Source: Mesotaenium endlicherianum (taxonomy: Eukaryota; Streptophyta; Zygnematophyceae; Zygnematales; Mesotaeniaceae). Taken from it: a stretch of DNA of 64,000 nt. The position numbers and the translations under genes are program-made. The DNA lies in NCBI GenBank assembly GCA_009602735.1, contig WELA01006130.1:743921-807920 (forward strand), written 5' to 3'. The notes under the pieces were generated by a model, which saw only the letters and a list, made by a program, of their open reading frames with translations, was not told where the DNA came from and ran no database searches. Positions 48,346 through 59,130 of this stretch are shown piece by piece (position 1 is the first letter of the stretch; every line of letters begins with the position of its first letter).

Positions 48346-49281
48346 TGTACTCCCCAGAGTGAGCACCTCAAGACAATAAATTGGTAGGAATACAACTAAT
48401 GAAGTATGGCCCAAAAGATCACTGGAAGCACATCGTGTCCTATGGCAGGGGTTTAAGCTGTGACTTTGCTCAATACTTGTTAACTTCTTCAAGTGACTGG
48501 AAGCCAACAAGGCTTGCTCTTCACAAGAAAGAGACTAAGTGGTCCTGAAAACACAAGAGATAAGATCGTGAGCTATACTGATAATCTATCTTACTTACAA
48601 CTGGCATAAAGGGAATCTGAAAAGATGTCTCTCTAGGGACATCTCTAGTACTTATACTCCTGGAAACCCGGCCGGTTAGACGCAGATTCAATGCATGTAG
48701 TCTTCATCTACCTTTGTGCACACACACATGTACCTGTTGTGCTAGCGCTCCAATAGGCTACTTACTACTCGATCCAATCAGAAACTAGATGCAAGAATAT
48801 GCTAAATGCTTCTCATTGGTGGAGCTTACTTAGACCAATGCTACCTAGATAAAGCCTCAAGGGTAGATCTGAAGCTTGAGGAAGCTTCCTCTAGGAATAG
48901 GTGATGCAGTCACCAAGTTGTAGCTTCATTGATGCACATTTACTATTAGAATGCAAGGTATATGTGTCCTAGGGAACTTGTGGATTCGTGCGCACAAAGC
49001 TAAGGGTCCTTAGGGTCACGACTAGCCAACAATGTGTCCTTTGGGCACAATGAGTCACAAGTTGGCCCTTGGCAAAATTCCGCTAGGGGTGGGTAGGTGG
49101 CACGGACTAGATCGCTAATATCTCGCTCGATACTTGACCAAATGACGTGAAACCGGGGCCATTCAAAAAAGTCAACATATGGATGCGTAAAGTCACGTCA
49201 AAGTTGGCCTTCCTAGGTTGATGGTTCACGCACGTGTAGCTCGGTTTGGTGCGACGGCGCCGACCTAATGAGTCATGACCA
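48346..49281 (-). repeat. 3' LTR of A2
   Basis: Matches 55353-56325 and 1228-2073 along its length, with some internal gaps. The plus strand begins TGTACTCCCC and ends about GTCATGACCA. Confidence 0.85.
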
Positions 49282-49422
49282 CTGTCGTGCATTATGGGGT
49301 CGGGTGCGTCCAATCAGCATGAGCAACACAAAAGTAGGCAACCACGCTTTGCTGCAATGGAAACAGAAATGCAGGTGGCCTTAAGGCCAAAAAGAAGGTC
49401 AACTATCAAATGATTTAATTCC
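49282..49422. repeat. Direct repeat (about 140 bases), right copy
   Basis: Matches 48195-48338. It lies at the 3' end of the A2 interior, directly beside the LTR, and is followed by a run of C (G on the element strand) at 49422-49428 that might be the polypurine tract. Confidence 0.85.
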
Positions 49423-49742
49423 CCCCCAGCTCTTAGCCTCCAGCTGATGAGCTATAGCCGCTGCCTAGTGCTTGCGCAGCACAGCCACTGCGAAACCAGT
49501 CTTCAGCTGGCTCTTGGGCCAATGATGGGTCGAGGCAGCCGATGTGGAAGCCAAGATTGCAGCTGTAGCATAGTCGCGTCTAGGCCTCGTGGCCAGGACT
49601 ATGGCAGATGTGGCACGCCTAGGCTTGCGCGACTGCACGTCGCGGGGACGAACCTGCAAGTCAAGGTTTGGAAGGTGGCCCGCACCACAATTTTTTGTGT
49701 GCTCCTCGTGAAGACGTCTATATGCACCTTCCATCGTGAGTG

Positions 49743-50554
49743 TCACCCCCAACTTCCAAGTAGGGATAGCTGGGTCACCTCTTGCCCTGCTTCTGGCATC
49801 TCTTGCACTGCGGCTGGCACCGTCTGCCCTGCTGCTGCAAGCCACCCTATATCTCCAACCTGCCTCATAGTGGCTCGATCTGTTAGCGTAAGATGCAGCT
49901 CTGCTCTGGACAACTTTATCTCTTTGTTCTGGGGCTGCAGCAGATCGGCATTGGTGGTCACGTCGTTGTCAGTTGCCATGAAGCCATAGAATGCAGTGGC
50001 AACGGGACGTCGATTCACGATGTCGAGCGGCAAAGAGGCAGTACAGCTACCTCTAGTGCGCCATTCTGGCCAAAAGTGAACGCGCTCCGTCCAATTGTTG
50101 ACGGCGGCACCGACGGGGAAGAGGACGTCCTGCCCCAATAGTACGTCGAAGGTCTCGGAGCGGATGACGTGTGCATGCCGATGGATGGTTGTCTCATATG
50201 CTGTCCCTGGGCGGAAGGTGAAACGTAGCGCCAATTGCGTGCGCCTAGTGACGGCCTCTGAAGTACCCGCCGTGGTGTTGATCTGCGTGGAAGACTCCTC
50301 CAGATTGGCTGGCGAGAGGCCCTGCCGACAAAGTAGCTGAGGTTAATGAGGACAGGTTGCGCGCTTGTGTCAAACATGATGCGCTGCGGAGCCTGCCTGT
50401 TGACTAAGACAACATCTTGTACATTATCCAAAAACGCGGCGTTGGGACTGATGATCATCTTGGGCTCATCCGAAGGGCGTGCAGGTGCTAAGAGCTCTGC
50501 GGGGGCGGCGTATGCGCTGGCCTGCCGGCAGCGGTGCGTAGACCGGTACCGCAT
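49743..50554 (-). pseudogene. A2 retropepsin-like region
   Basis: The minus strand has an aspartic-protease active-site-like motif (FDTSAQPVLI, near 50360) and, downstream, the flap and second motif region (FDVLLGQDVLFPVG, near 50120). This resembles the family D protease. The region is broken. Confidence 0.6.
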
Positions 50555-51109
50555 GGCTGTAGCAGCAGCTGGGCTGTCTGCTTGGCTGCCTCTAGCATCA
50601 CTCCAAGGTCGGAGAAGTAGACTGCTGGCACGCGGTGCAGCGCCAGCGAGATGACCTCAGCGCTGAGCTGCATCGTCATCATCGACGAGGTGAGCGCCTG
50701 ACGTGCGGATGCAGCTGGCACTATCGACGTCTCTAGCACGCGGAAGGAGCAATAAGGCGCAATGCCTCCTCGATGCAGTGTCCCTGGTCTGGTCCGTCGC
50801 GCTTGTGCGCGATTGCTAGCCGGCCTGCCGCTGCTACGAGCGTGCGCTTGCGGGATGCGCTGTCAACAGCTGAGCTGCTGCCAAGTGGTAGCGTGCTGGC
50901 GCAGCAAGCGAGAGTAGTTGCAGGCCACGGCGCGGGTGATGGTCGTAATGGGAATGCCGTTGCCAAGATGCGGAGCAAGTCCGGGCCAAACCTGCGCTGG
51001 TCCTCGGACGCACTGCGCCCAACCTGGTCCGGGCCTGTGCTTGGCCAAACCTGTGCTTAACCTGCGGAGACCAACGCGTGGAGATAACCGAGCCGGACGC
51101 GTCGCGAAG

Positions 51110-51260
51110 TGCTAATGCAGGCGCTGGCGCACCTGGCGCTGGTGCAATTGGCGCTGGCGTTGCGGGTGGCGCTAGTGCTAGCGCTGGCGCGCCTGGCACT
51201 GCCGCTTGCGTTGGCGCACTTGGCACTAACGGTGGCGCACCTAGCGATGGCGCAGCTATA
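51110..51260 (-). repeat. Ala/Pro-rich low-complexity tract in A2
   Basis: Short repeated phrases such as GGCGCTGGCGCACCTGGC recur. On the element strand they encode runs of Ala, Pro, Gly and Leu. This looks like a low-complexity linker that expands by slippage. Confidence 0.6.
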
Positions 51261-51374
51261 GCGCCGTCACTGTACCCCCCTCTCTGCGCTGGTCGCGCAG
51301 ATGCGATATCGGCCGCGCATGCGCAAGCGTGCTTTGTGCTGCTTTGCGTTGCGTCCGGGGTTGCTACAAGGCTG

Positions 51375-53100
51375 CCAAGTGGCGTCCCCAGGTAGCTCCT
51401 AAGGCGGACAAGCCGTAACGCCAGGCCGTCGGTGACGTGGAGTGCAGCTGGCTCGGGCGATGCTTATGGCGCTCCCCTGGTAGTGCGTGCGCTGGTTGCG
51501 ACCCCGTCAGCGCGAATTGCGCGTGCCCTAGGTTTTGTGCGCAGCCAGGGTTTTGTGCGCAGCCGTGAGCGCGTCGTCGGAGCTTTGGCTGGTAATTGGG
51601 CCGCATAGCGCAGTTGGAGATGCCACTTCTGTCGCGGGAATGCCAGCCGCGACCGCCATATTGCATCTGGTCGTGTCGGTGCGTGTGTGCATGACACGTG
51701 TAGATGTGTGGGCAGCTGCTGCGAACGCTGTGCTGGTGTGGGGGTGCTGACCAGGGGCGCATGGTGGAGCGGCGCTGTCGACGCGCTCCTCCAGCTGCGT
51801 TGTTTGCGCAGACGCGCTACCAGCAACACGTGCGCTACTTTGCCTGGCGCAGCTGCGCGCGGTGTGCGGCGCTCCCTTTAGCCTGCCACGTGACGCCTCC
51901 ATGTTGCTCTTGGCACCCCCTAGACGTGACGCCGGTCTGTCGAGAGCGTAGGGTGCGGCTGCCCCGGACAAGGCTTGTGGCGCCCCCTCCTTGGCGCGTG
52001 CGCATGTTGCAGACCCGAAATCTCAAGTTGTGCGTCGGGGTTTTGTGCGCAGCCAGGGTTTAAGCCCTGGTTGTGCGCAGGCATGGGTGCGTTGTCGGGG
52101 ATGCGTATGGCAATCGAACTGCGCAGCGCAGTCGGGGGTGCGGCTAACGACGCGGGAGCGCAAGTCGCGCTCGCTTGTTCGCATCCTGCTTTGCTGGGCC
52201 GTGTGCGCATGCCATGTGTCGACGTGAGCACGTAGCTGCTCTGCGCAGCTGCTGCCGGAGCTGTGCCGATTGCGCTGCTGGACGCTGCGTCTGCTGTGCG
52301 TGCGCTAGATGGCGTTGCGCTGCTGCCAAGTGGCGCTACGCTGTCCCAAGGGTGCTGGCTTGCGCAGGCCGCGATTGCGGGGCCATTGTTGCACTCCTCT
52401 GGTTGCGCTGGTTGCTCAGATGTGCCTTCTTTTGCGCCTCCACAGATGCGCACTGCGCTGCTGTGCGCAGCGTCCTGCGCTACTGCCGTGTCGCCAAGTG
52501 GCGCCTCCAAGTTGCCCCTGAGGCATACTGGCCGTGACGCCGGTCCGTTGAGGGCGCAGATCGCTGCTGTTCCAGCTGAACCTCATGGTGCCCCCCCTTC
52601 GGCGCGTGCGTTCGTCGTGACCTCGGCAACGCAACTTGCGCTTGCGCTAGGGCTTTGTGTGCGGCCAAGGTTTAAACCCTGGCTGTGCGTCATCCTGGGT
52701 GCGTCATCGAGGCTTTGGATTGCGATCTGGCTGCGCAGCGCGGTCCAGGATGCCCCCCCCCATGCGGCTATGCCAGCCGCGGTCGTCCGGGGGCACCTTG
52801 CTATGCGGGGCTGCGTGCGCGTGCCATGTGGCAGCGCGTCTGCGCAGCGCAGTTCGTGGCACCGGCCCAGATGGGCGTGTGCGCCTGGCCATGCCGCTGC
52901 CGAAGGTCAGCGCTTTGGCCAACGTGTGCGCGACATGTGGCGGCGGCTGTTGGGATCTGCTGCTAGCAGCAGCCAGCAGCGGGCGGCTGTCTTGTTGCTG
53001 CGTGCTCGTGCGCAACAGTGCGCACGTCCGCACTGCTGTAAGTCGCACAACTGCTGAAGCTGCAGCCAAAGTGGCCGGTTGGCGGACTCGTGCCAGGGCG
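51375..53100. repeat. Tandem GC-rich repeat of about 0.5-0.6 kb, three diverged units, in A2
   Basis: Three successive units share marker phrases in the same order. One marker is an AAGTGGCGTCCCC/CACGTGACGCCTCC/AAGTGGCGCCTCC-like start (about 51378, 51888 and 52495). The second is a TTTTGTGCGCAGCCAGGGTTT-like phrase (about 51551, 52042 and 52653). They are diverged copies, much richer in G and C than the flanking elements. Confidence 0.65.
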
Positions 53101-53109
53101 CCACCAGTA

Positions 53110-53880
53110 GCTTCACAAGCGCTGTGTAGCCCTGCTAGAGTCAGAAGGACAGCGCACGCTAGGGGCGCGTGTGTCGGCGCTTGCGCGGGCTGCGCTGGCT
53201 GCTGCGTGGACCCGTCGGTGGGCCTTACCGCAGCTTCGGCTGTCGGGACTACGTAGGCCTGGGGCCTGCCACCTGTTAGCCTGTCAAGACCCGCCTTGTT
53301 GCTACCAACAGGTGTCAGCGTGGGGTGCGCTGGGTCTACAGACGCATCCTTGTCGGCGTGTGCAGCCCTCGTCATGAGCGCTCGATTGTCATGCAAACGT
53401 GCGCGTAGCTGCAGCGTCGACCCAACAGTGGGGCCGTGCACAGCGTAAGCTGCCCGAGGTGCGCAGGCCTGAGGCCCGCCATCTGTCAGCGTGTCATGGC
53501 TCGCTGGATCAGTGCTGACAGGTGTCAGCGTGAGGCAAGCCGGGCCTGCAGGGGCATCAATGTTGGTGCCTGCGGCCTCCGTCGTTTGCGCTCCATCGTC
53601 GTGCGGATGAGTGCGTGACGCGTGTTGCGTGGACTCAACGGTGAGCTCGCTCGCAGCGTCGACTGGCAGAGCTACGCAGGCCTTGGGCCTACCATCTGTC
53701 AGTTGTCGGCACGTACCCTGTTGCTGCTGATAGGTGTCACCGCGGGGTGCATTAGGACTGTAGACTCGTCGCTGTCGGCGCCTGCAGCTCCTGTCGGCGT
53801 TTCGTCATCTTGCGGACGTGCGCGTGGCTGCAGCGCGGCTGCTGCGTCGTGAGGCAAGCACTGAGGTTGCCAAATGTCAA
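53110..53880. repeat. Tandem repeat of about 208 bases in A2, three units plus a partial
   Basis: The phrase AGGCCTGGGGCCTGCCA (and variants) recurs at about 53255, 53465 and 53670, each followed by a CTGT(T/C)AG phrase and, about 50 bases on, a CAGGTGTCA-like phrase. A partial unit precedes them. The period of about 70 codons is close to a multiple of three, consistent with a repeated protein module on the minus strand. Confidence 0.7.
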
Positions 53881-54099
53881 CGCTGGGCGTGTGCGCACGT
53901 GTTGCGCCATCGCCAGGTGGCAGCGCCACAACGTCGGCCAGGGGTGCGTGTGCATACAACGTCCCATAGGCGTCGTAGCTGTTGGTGGCAAAGAGGGCGC
54001 GAAGTCCCACGTTTTCTGCCTCGGACGCAGCTAGCGCCTCGCTGAGGGCGTCATAGCTGAAGATGTCTTCTCCGAGGGTTAATGCGGCATTCGTCATAG

Positions 54100-55288
54100 T
54101 GGTGGATGCCGTGATCGCGGGGCGTCCGTTAGTGCGAGAGTTTTGCATCCCTCAATGGCCCGAAGAGTGCGCTGGACCGTCATGGACGTGTCCAGACTCT
54201 GTGTCGCGCTGCTTCTGCAGGCACACGACCTGCAGGTGACCAGCCTTGTTGCACTACGTGTAATCGCCGGGCCTGCCATTTTGCGCAATAGGGCAGTCGC
54301 GGCGTGTGTGGCTCGTCATCCTGCACGACCAGCAGGGATCGCTTGTAGTGGCGGCCATGGAGATGCGGTCTCGTGGAGCGTTATGCTGCTGCGTCTATGT
54401 CGGCAGTTGCGATTTCTGTTGGTGGTGCTGGCGGATAGGAACAGCGCGTAACATTGACAATGGCAGCATTGACACCTCGTGACGCACGCCGATGGATGCT
54501 AGGCCCACACGGTCGCTAACGTTGCTCCATGTGGAAGCCAGGCTCTGACGCTCTACAACTTTGTAGGCGTCCTCTAGCGTGTAGTCGACGCCGGTGCGAT
54601 TAATGAGGGGGGCGATGGCTCTCTTCCTCAGACGCGGCTCAATAGCCCGCAAGAGAATCTGAGCGGCTTCTCGGTCGGTGACAGTGCATATGTCGCGTCG
54701 TAGGTGAGTCAAGCGCCGGTACATCATGCCGATCGTCTCGTCCTTGCGACAAAAAAAAATGGTGCAGCTCGTACACCTTCTCTTCAGTGGCGGACTGGAA
54801 CTCCTGTTTGAGGACGTCTCAGAAGGCCTGGACAGGGTCAGTTAGTGGAATAGCCACGCCATCCACCTGCTCTGTGCGTGTGAGGATCTCAGCTGCCTTC
54901 TCACGGTAGGTGTTGCAAGCCTCGTGAAGAAGGTAACGCATAAGCGTGCCAATCACCTGGCGCTTATTGAGCGCGGAGTCTTGAGCTTAGCGTTCTCAAA
55001 GTCAGCCTCAAACTTTGAGATAGTATCGTCCAGATCGCAGGTGCCTAGCCTGCCGCTGAAGCGGAAGAGGGAGGCCTTGTCTGCCTTCTTATCCTCGTTT
55101 CCTGCCATGGAGTAGGAGGGATCGTAATGAGTCCCCTCGCAGGGTGGCTCAGAGACAACTGCGAGCAGAAGAGGTACTGGCTGGTACCCCTCAAAGGGTT
55201 CAGCGATGGTACTAAGACCTGAGTCTGAGTCTTCTCCACTGACCCCTTTGTAGTAAGGCTGATAAGAGAGCCCACTACGAGTAGGCAT
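54100..55288 (-). pseudogene. A2 gag, broken
   Basis: The minus-strand frame begins MPTRSGLSYQPYYKGVSGED at 55288, like A1. Farther on are a capsid-like part (54395-54727, MMYRRLTHLRRD and DREAAQILLRAIEPRL) and a degraded pair of zinc knuckles near 54200-54340. Several breaks. Confidence 0.75.
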
Positions 55289-55352
55289 ACGCTGAAGATT
55301 CTAATTGCTTGTAAGCGAAGCAAAGAGAGATCTTTTTGAAAGTAAGAGGGTT

Positions 55353-56325
55353 TGTACTCTCTAGAGTGAGCACCTCATGATTGTGAACTGGTAGGAATAC
55401 AACTAATGAAGTATGGCCCAAAAGATCGCATCGTGTCGTATGGCAAGGGTTTAAGTTGTGACCTTGTTCACCACTTGTTAAGTTCTTCAAGTGACTGGAA
55501 GCCAGCAAGGCTTGCTCTTCACAAGAGAGAGACTAAGTGGTTCTGAAAATAAAAGAGATAAAATCATAAGCCGTATTGATAATCTCTCTGACTTACAACT
55601 TGCATGATGGGAATTTTGAAAAGATGTCTCTCTAGGGACATCTCCAGTACTTATACTCCTGGGAACCCGGCGGGTTAGGCACAGATTCAATGCATGTAGT
55701 CTTCATCTAAGATCTACCTTTACACACACACACATGTACGTGTTGTGCTAGCGCTCCAATAGACTAGTTACTACCCAATTGATTCAGAAAATAGATGCAA
55801 TAATATGCTAAATGCTTCTCATTGGTGGAGCTTACTAAGACCAATACTACTTAGATAACGCCTCAGAGGTAGATTCAAAGCTTGAGGAAGCTTCCTCTAG
55901 GAATAGGTGATGCAGTCACCAAGTTATAGCTTCATTGATGCACATTTACTATTAGAATGCAAGGTATATGTGTCCTAGGGAACTTGTGGATTCGTGCGCA
56001 CAAAGCTAGGGGTCCTTGGGGTCACGAATAGCCAACAATGTGACCTTTGGGCACAATGAGTCACAAGTTGGCCCTTGGTGAAAATTTGCTAGGGGCCGAT
56101 AGGTGGCACAGACTAGATCGCTAATATCTTGCTCGATACTTGACCAAATGACGCGAAACTGGTGCCATTCGGAAGATGACTCAATCAGCTACACTTTAGC
56201 AATTTGCAAACCTAGAAAAGGTCAACATATGGATGCGTAAAGTCAAGTCAGAGTCGGATTTCCTAGGTTGACACACACGTGTAGCTCGATTTGGTGCGAC
56301 GGCCCCGACCTAATGAGTCATGACA
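55353..56325 (-). repeat. 5' LTR of A2
   Basis: It is 973 bases; the plus strand begins TGTACTCTCT and ends CATGACA, so the element strand starts TG and ends CA. Longer than the 3' copy because of internal length differences. Confidence 0.85.
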
Positions 56326-56499
56326 TGGCTGACTTGAGTGGTAACGCTACCCCCTTTTTGGCCACTAAATGACGTTCTGCAAGTATAGCTTTTGGCTAGT
56401 TCTTGTGGTAGTGCAGTTATATATACAATCTTGAGAGGTGCAATAGGCACTGCTCTTGTTAAAGACAAAGCGGTCATTCTGGCTTAGCAGCCTCTTTTT

Positions 56500-57102
56500 G
56501 GATTTTTAAAATTCCTTGCCAATTCTTTTGCTCTCCAAATGTCCATTCTTGGGTAAGGTCTTCATTCTTCCGGAAGACGATAGAGTAGAAAGGCATTCCT
56601 GTCCAAGTATTGATCCAGGCTTATAAATGCAACAGACTGTGTGTATGAAGCATCCTTTTGGATCTTGTCAAAGAAATCCGCCCAATAGATCTCATCAAAC
56701 TCTTCGAAAGTGAGACTATTATTGCCACTTCGTCCATTAAAATACTTTGTAGACAGTTTGATTCTTATCCTTTTCGTCACTCATCATCTCAGCGGGTGAC
56801 CAATATTCACTGACTCTTACCCAAATGTCTCGCATTCTGCCCAAGTCAGGTGCAAAGGATCGCTCGCTATACGCGTTTTCAATGTTTGTGGAGATCTGTC
56901 GAGGCTCGTCTTATGACGTCTGTTCTCTCCACGGGATGTCAGGCACCTTAGAGGTCACTCTTCTTTGTGGACTCCCACTTGAGTCAGAGCTTTCCACAGG
57001 CTCCACAGGATGGTATATTCTACCACTCCTCAACCGCATGTATAGTTCAATTTCACCGGCTCCCCTTTCAGGTTGAGCACCGGTTGCCCTCACAAGCCTC
57101 AA
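56500..57102 (-). pseudogene. Degraded gag-like fragment
   Basis: A minus-strand open piece contains MRLRSGRIYHPVEPVESSDS (near 57030), which resembles the TRSG/Y start of retrotransposon Gag proteins such as family A. Farther along the same strand is an acidic/aromatic stretch (FEEFDEIYWADFFDKIQKD, within 56562-56780). I see no LTR partner. The assignment is tentative. Confidence 0.35.
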
Positions 57103-57179
57103 TCCTCAAATTGATTTGGAATTCTTGCTCACCCAAACCAGTAAACTCAAGTTACTCAACTTTTCAAAAGTAGGACAAA

Positions 57180-58400
57180 AGCGTCGTACTTCCAAATAGG
57201 CTTTCGCCCAAGTTGAGGGTTACACAAATGGACAGATTATAGTTTGCATAAATCACATCTAAGCTGAACACCCACAACATCAGGTGTTCGAGAAAATCGC
57301 GCACGAGGGCTTTCGCTTGACTTTCACCAAGTCACAGCTTTAAAACTTTAACACTATAGCATCTATGCCGGCCTGGCTTGAGCTCTTTGCTCGAAATTGC
57401 GCCCAACAACATTCTATTCCTAGCTGGACTCACTCAGTTCTTTACTGAGGGCGTAGACTTGCTAATTCTGCTCTGGCTACTAGCAAATATTCGACAAATG
57501 AGAATTCTGAGAACTTGGAAATGAACATGGCACTCACCATTTTATGTACTTTTTGTATGCTTGTGGTGTTTGGTCCGAATCTGCGCTAGAACTCCTAACA
57601 GATCTTATGTGCAAGTTCTCTTCTACTTTCAAACAAAATTCCCTCTTTGGGAACTCTTGGACTCTAACCATTCTATGAAACACTGAGAAAGAATCTTTTA
57701 TGTGTCGGCAAAAGTGTGGCTTTTTGGGCTCCTATTGGACTTGGGCCCTTCTTCTCCTTTGTGCTCTCTCTCTTGTCTTCTCCTCTTGCTCCTTCGCTCC
57801 TTTTGCTTCTTTGCAAAATGTGCGAGGCAAGAATGAAGCAAGTTCGTGCAAGACTCGTGGCTTACCCAGGCACCACACACATGCTGCTCCCTTTCGAAAG
57901 TGTCGAGCCTTAGTCACAGCCTCCATGCATGCAACTCCCTGACAGCTCAAGTTATTCATCTTCACTTGGCATGCATGCACGCCTCGTGACCGTCGCGCGT
58001 GACTGCTTAGCCTTTCGGTCAGCGTGCACGCCTATGTGGCCACGAGCCCATGTCCCTTGAGGTGGCAGCTCAAGTTGTGGCAGCCATACCAGAGATCCAT
58101 GGCTGAGGTACCTTGCTCACACAGCCTAGCCTGACTTGGCACTTGCCAGGATGGCTGCTCAGTCAGCGATGCCTTACTTGGCATCTGCTGGTCTTAGTGG
58201 GGTCAACTTCCTAGTTGATTTTGTTGTCAAATCCCACCCATCACTAAGTGTCGGATTTGACTAATCACAGTCACTCTTTCGTGTGATCTGACTTTGACTT
58301 AAATGCTTACTGCGCATAAGTAAGCAGCTTGGTCGGTGACTCAGCGCTTACTTTCCATCCCCGGGGCGGCCGTGACTTGCGCCACGCGTGCTGCGCCGTG
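57180..58400. other. Intergenic sequence, mostly nothing recognised
   Basis: No gene or family match is seen. There is a pyrimidine-rich tract at about 57745-57815. A perfect hairpin, TGCTTACT-GCGCATA-AGTAAGCA, lies at 58304-58326. Confidence 0.5.
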
Positions 58401-58405
58401 GAACT

Positions 58406-58413
58406 TATAAAAG
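58406..58413 (+). promoter_or_regulatory. Candidate TATA box upstream of the AP2/ERF gene
   Basis: TATAAAAG is about 720 bases before the ATG at 59131. If used, the transcript would have a long 5' leader. It could also belong to an old LTR. Confidence 0.3.
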
Positions 58414-59065
58414 TCGCACATGCCTATGACTTATGACACATCAAATTACAAAGTCATTCTTTAAGTCTCAAATGTCAAGTTGAACTCACTCAACAACAGG
58501 AACAAGAACAGTAGGCCCTTTGAGGCTGCCAAGTGGCGGCTAGATATAAGTTTGAGCACTTTTCTGAATGCGGTCGAGTGTCCGACATAGTTACGAGCCA
58601 ATAAGAGAAGTTGATCGTCTCGAAGTGTGGCAGCGCACGGCAGGTATAAGTAACTTGGAAGGCAATAAAAGGCAACGCAAATTCGTAAAATTAGATATTT
58701 GCAACTTATGGACACAAAACACGTGCAGAAACAGAAGACTTGTAAACACCTGAAGGTACTACTTCTTCATAAGCAATGCATCTGAGGGGAATATGGCAGA
58801 ATGCTGCATGATGCAGGCAAGATGAGGGCAAGATGATGCCAGTTGACCCGCCTCGCGAGGGGAGGTGGTTCCAAGAGAGTCGGTTCTGGTCCAGCTTGCA
58901 CGAGTGCAACTCCGCGTTTGAGCATCTCTAACGCGGAGTCCTAAGCACTGAGCAGTTGTATAAGCAAAACGTTTCTCGTTCCTTTTGCGCTTGTGAGATA
59001 GTTCAAATGTCAAACGTTGTCCAAATAGTCATAAACTCGGATCCGAAGTCAGACCTTCCATTGAA

Positions 59066-59095
59066 ATGAAAAGAGGAGCAGCACGTCAGTGCTAG
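59066..59095 (+). CDS. Candidate nine-codon upstream ORF
   Basis: ATGAAAAGAGGAGCAGC opens a nine-codon frame ending in TAG, 35 bases before the main ATG at 59131. Short upstream frames often lower translation of plant transcription factors; here it is only a positional candidate. Confidence 0.3.
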   Translation: MKRGAARQC

Positions 59096-59130
59096 TGTTC
59101 AGGCTATTCACTGTCTCAGTTTTGAGCAGA

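Larger units (their letters stand above)
48346..56325 (-). mobile_element. LTR retrotransposon family A, copy A2 (no RT or integrase seen)
   Basis: On the minus strand: 5' LTR 55353-56325, gag about 54100-55288, GC-rich tandem-repeat regions 51375-53880, retropepsin-like region about 49743-50554 and 3' LTR 48346-49281. Between the repeats and the 3' LTR I find no reverse transcriptase, RNase H or integrase motif. It may be a non-autonomous derivative or a copy that lost pol. It has many breaks. I see no matching target duplication (GCGTG on the left, TGGCT on the right), so the ends may have been rearranged. Confidence 0.75.

Noticed and set aside
52263-53057. A 264-residue plus-strand frame in the GC-rich part of A2
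   Set aside because: GC-rich sequence has few stop codons and all six frames are open here. The frame crosses the tandem repeats and has no recognisable domain.
51110-53880. A CRISPR array or satellite
   Set aside because: The units are long, diverged, lack alternating spacers and sit inside an LTR element.
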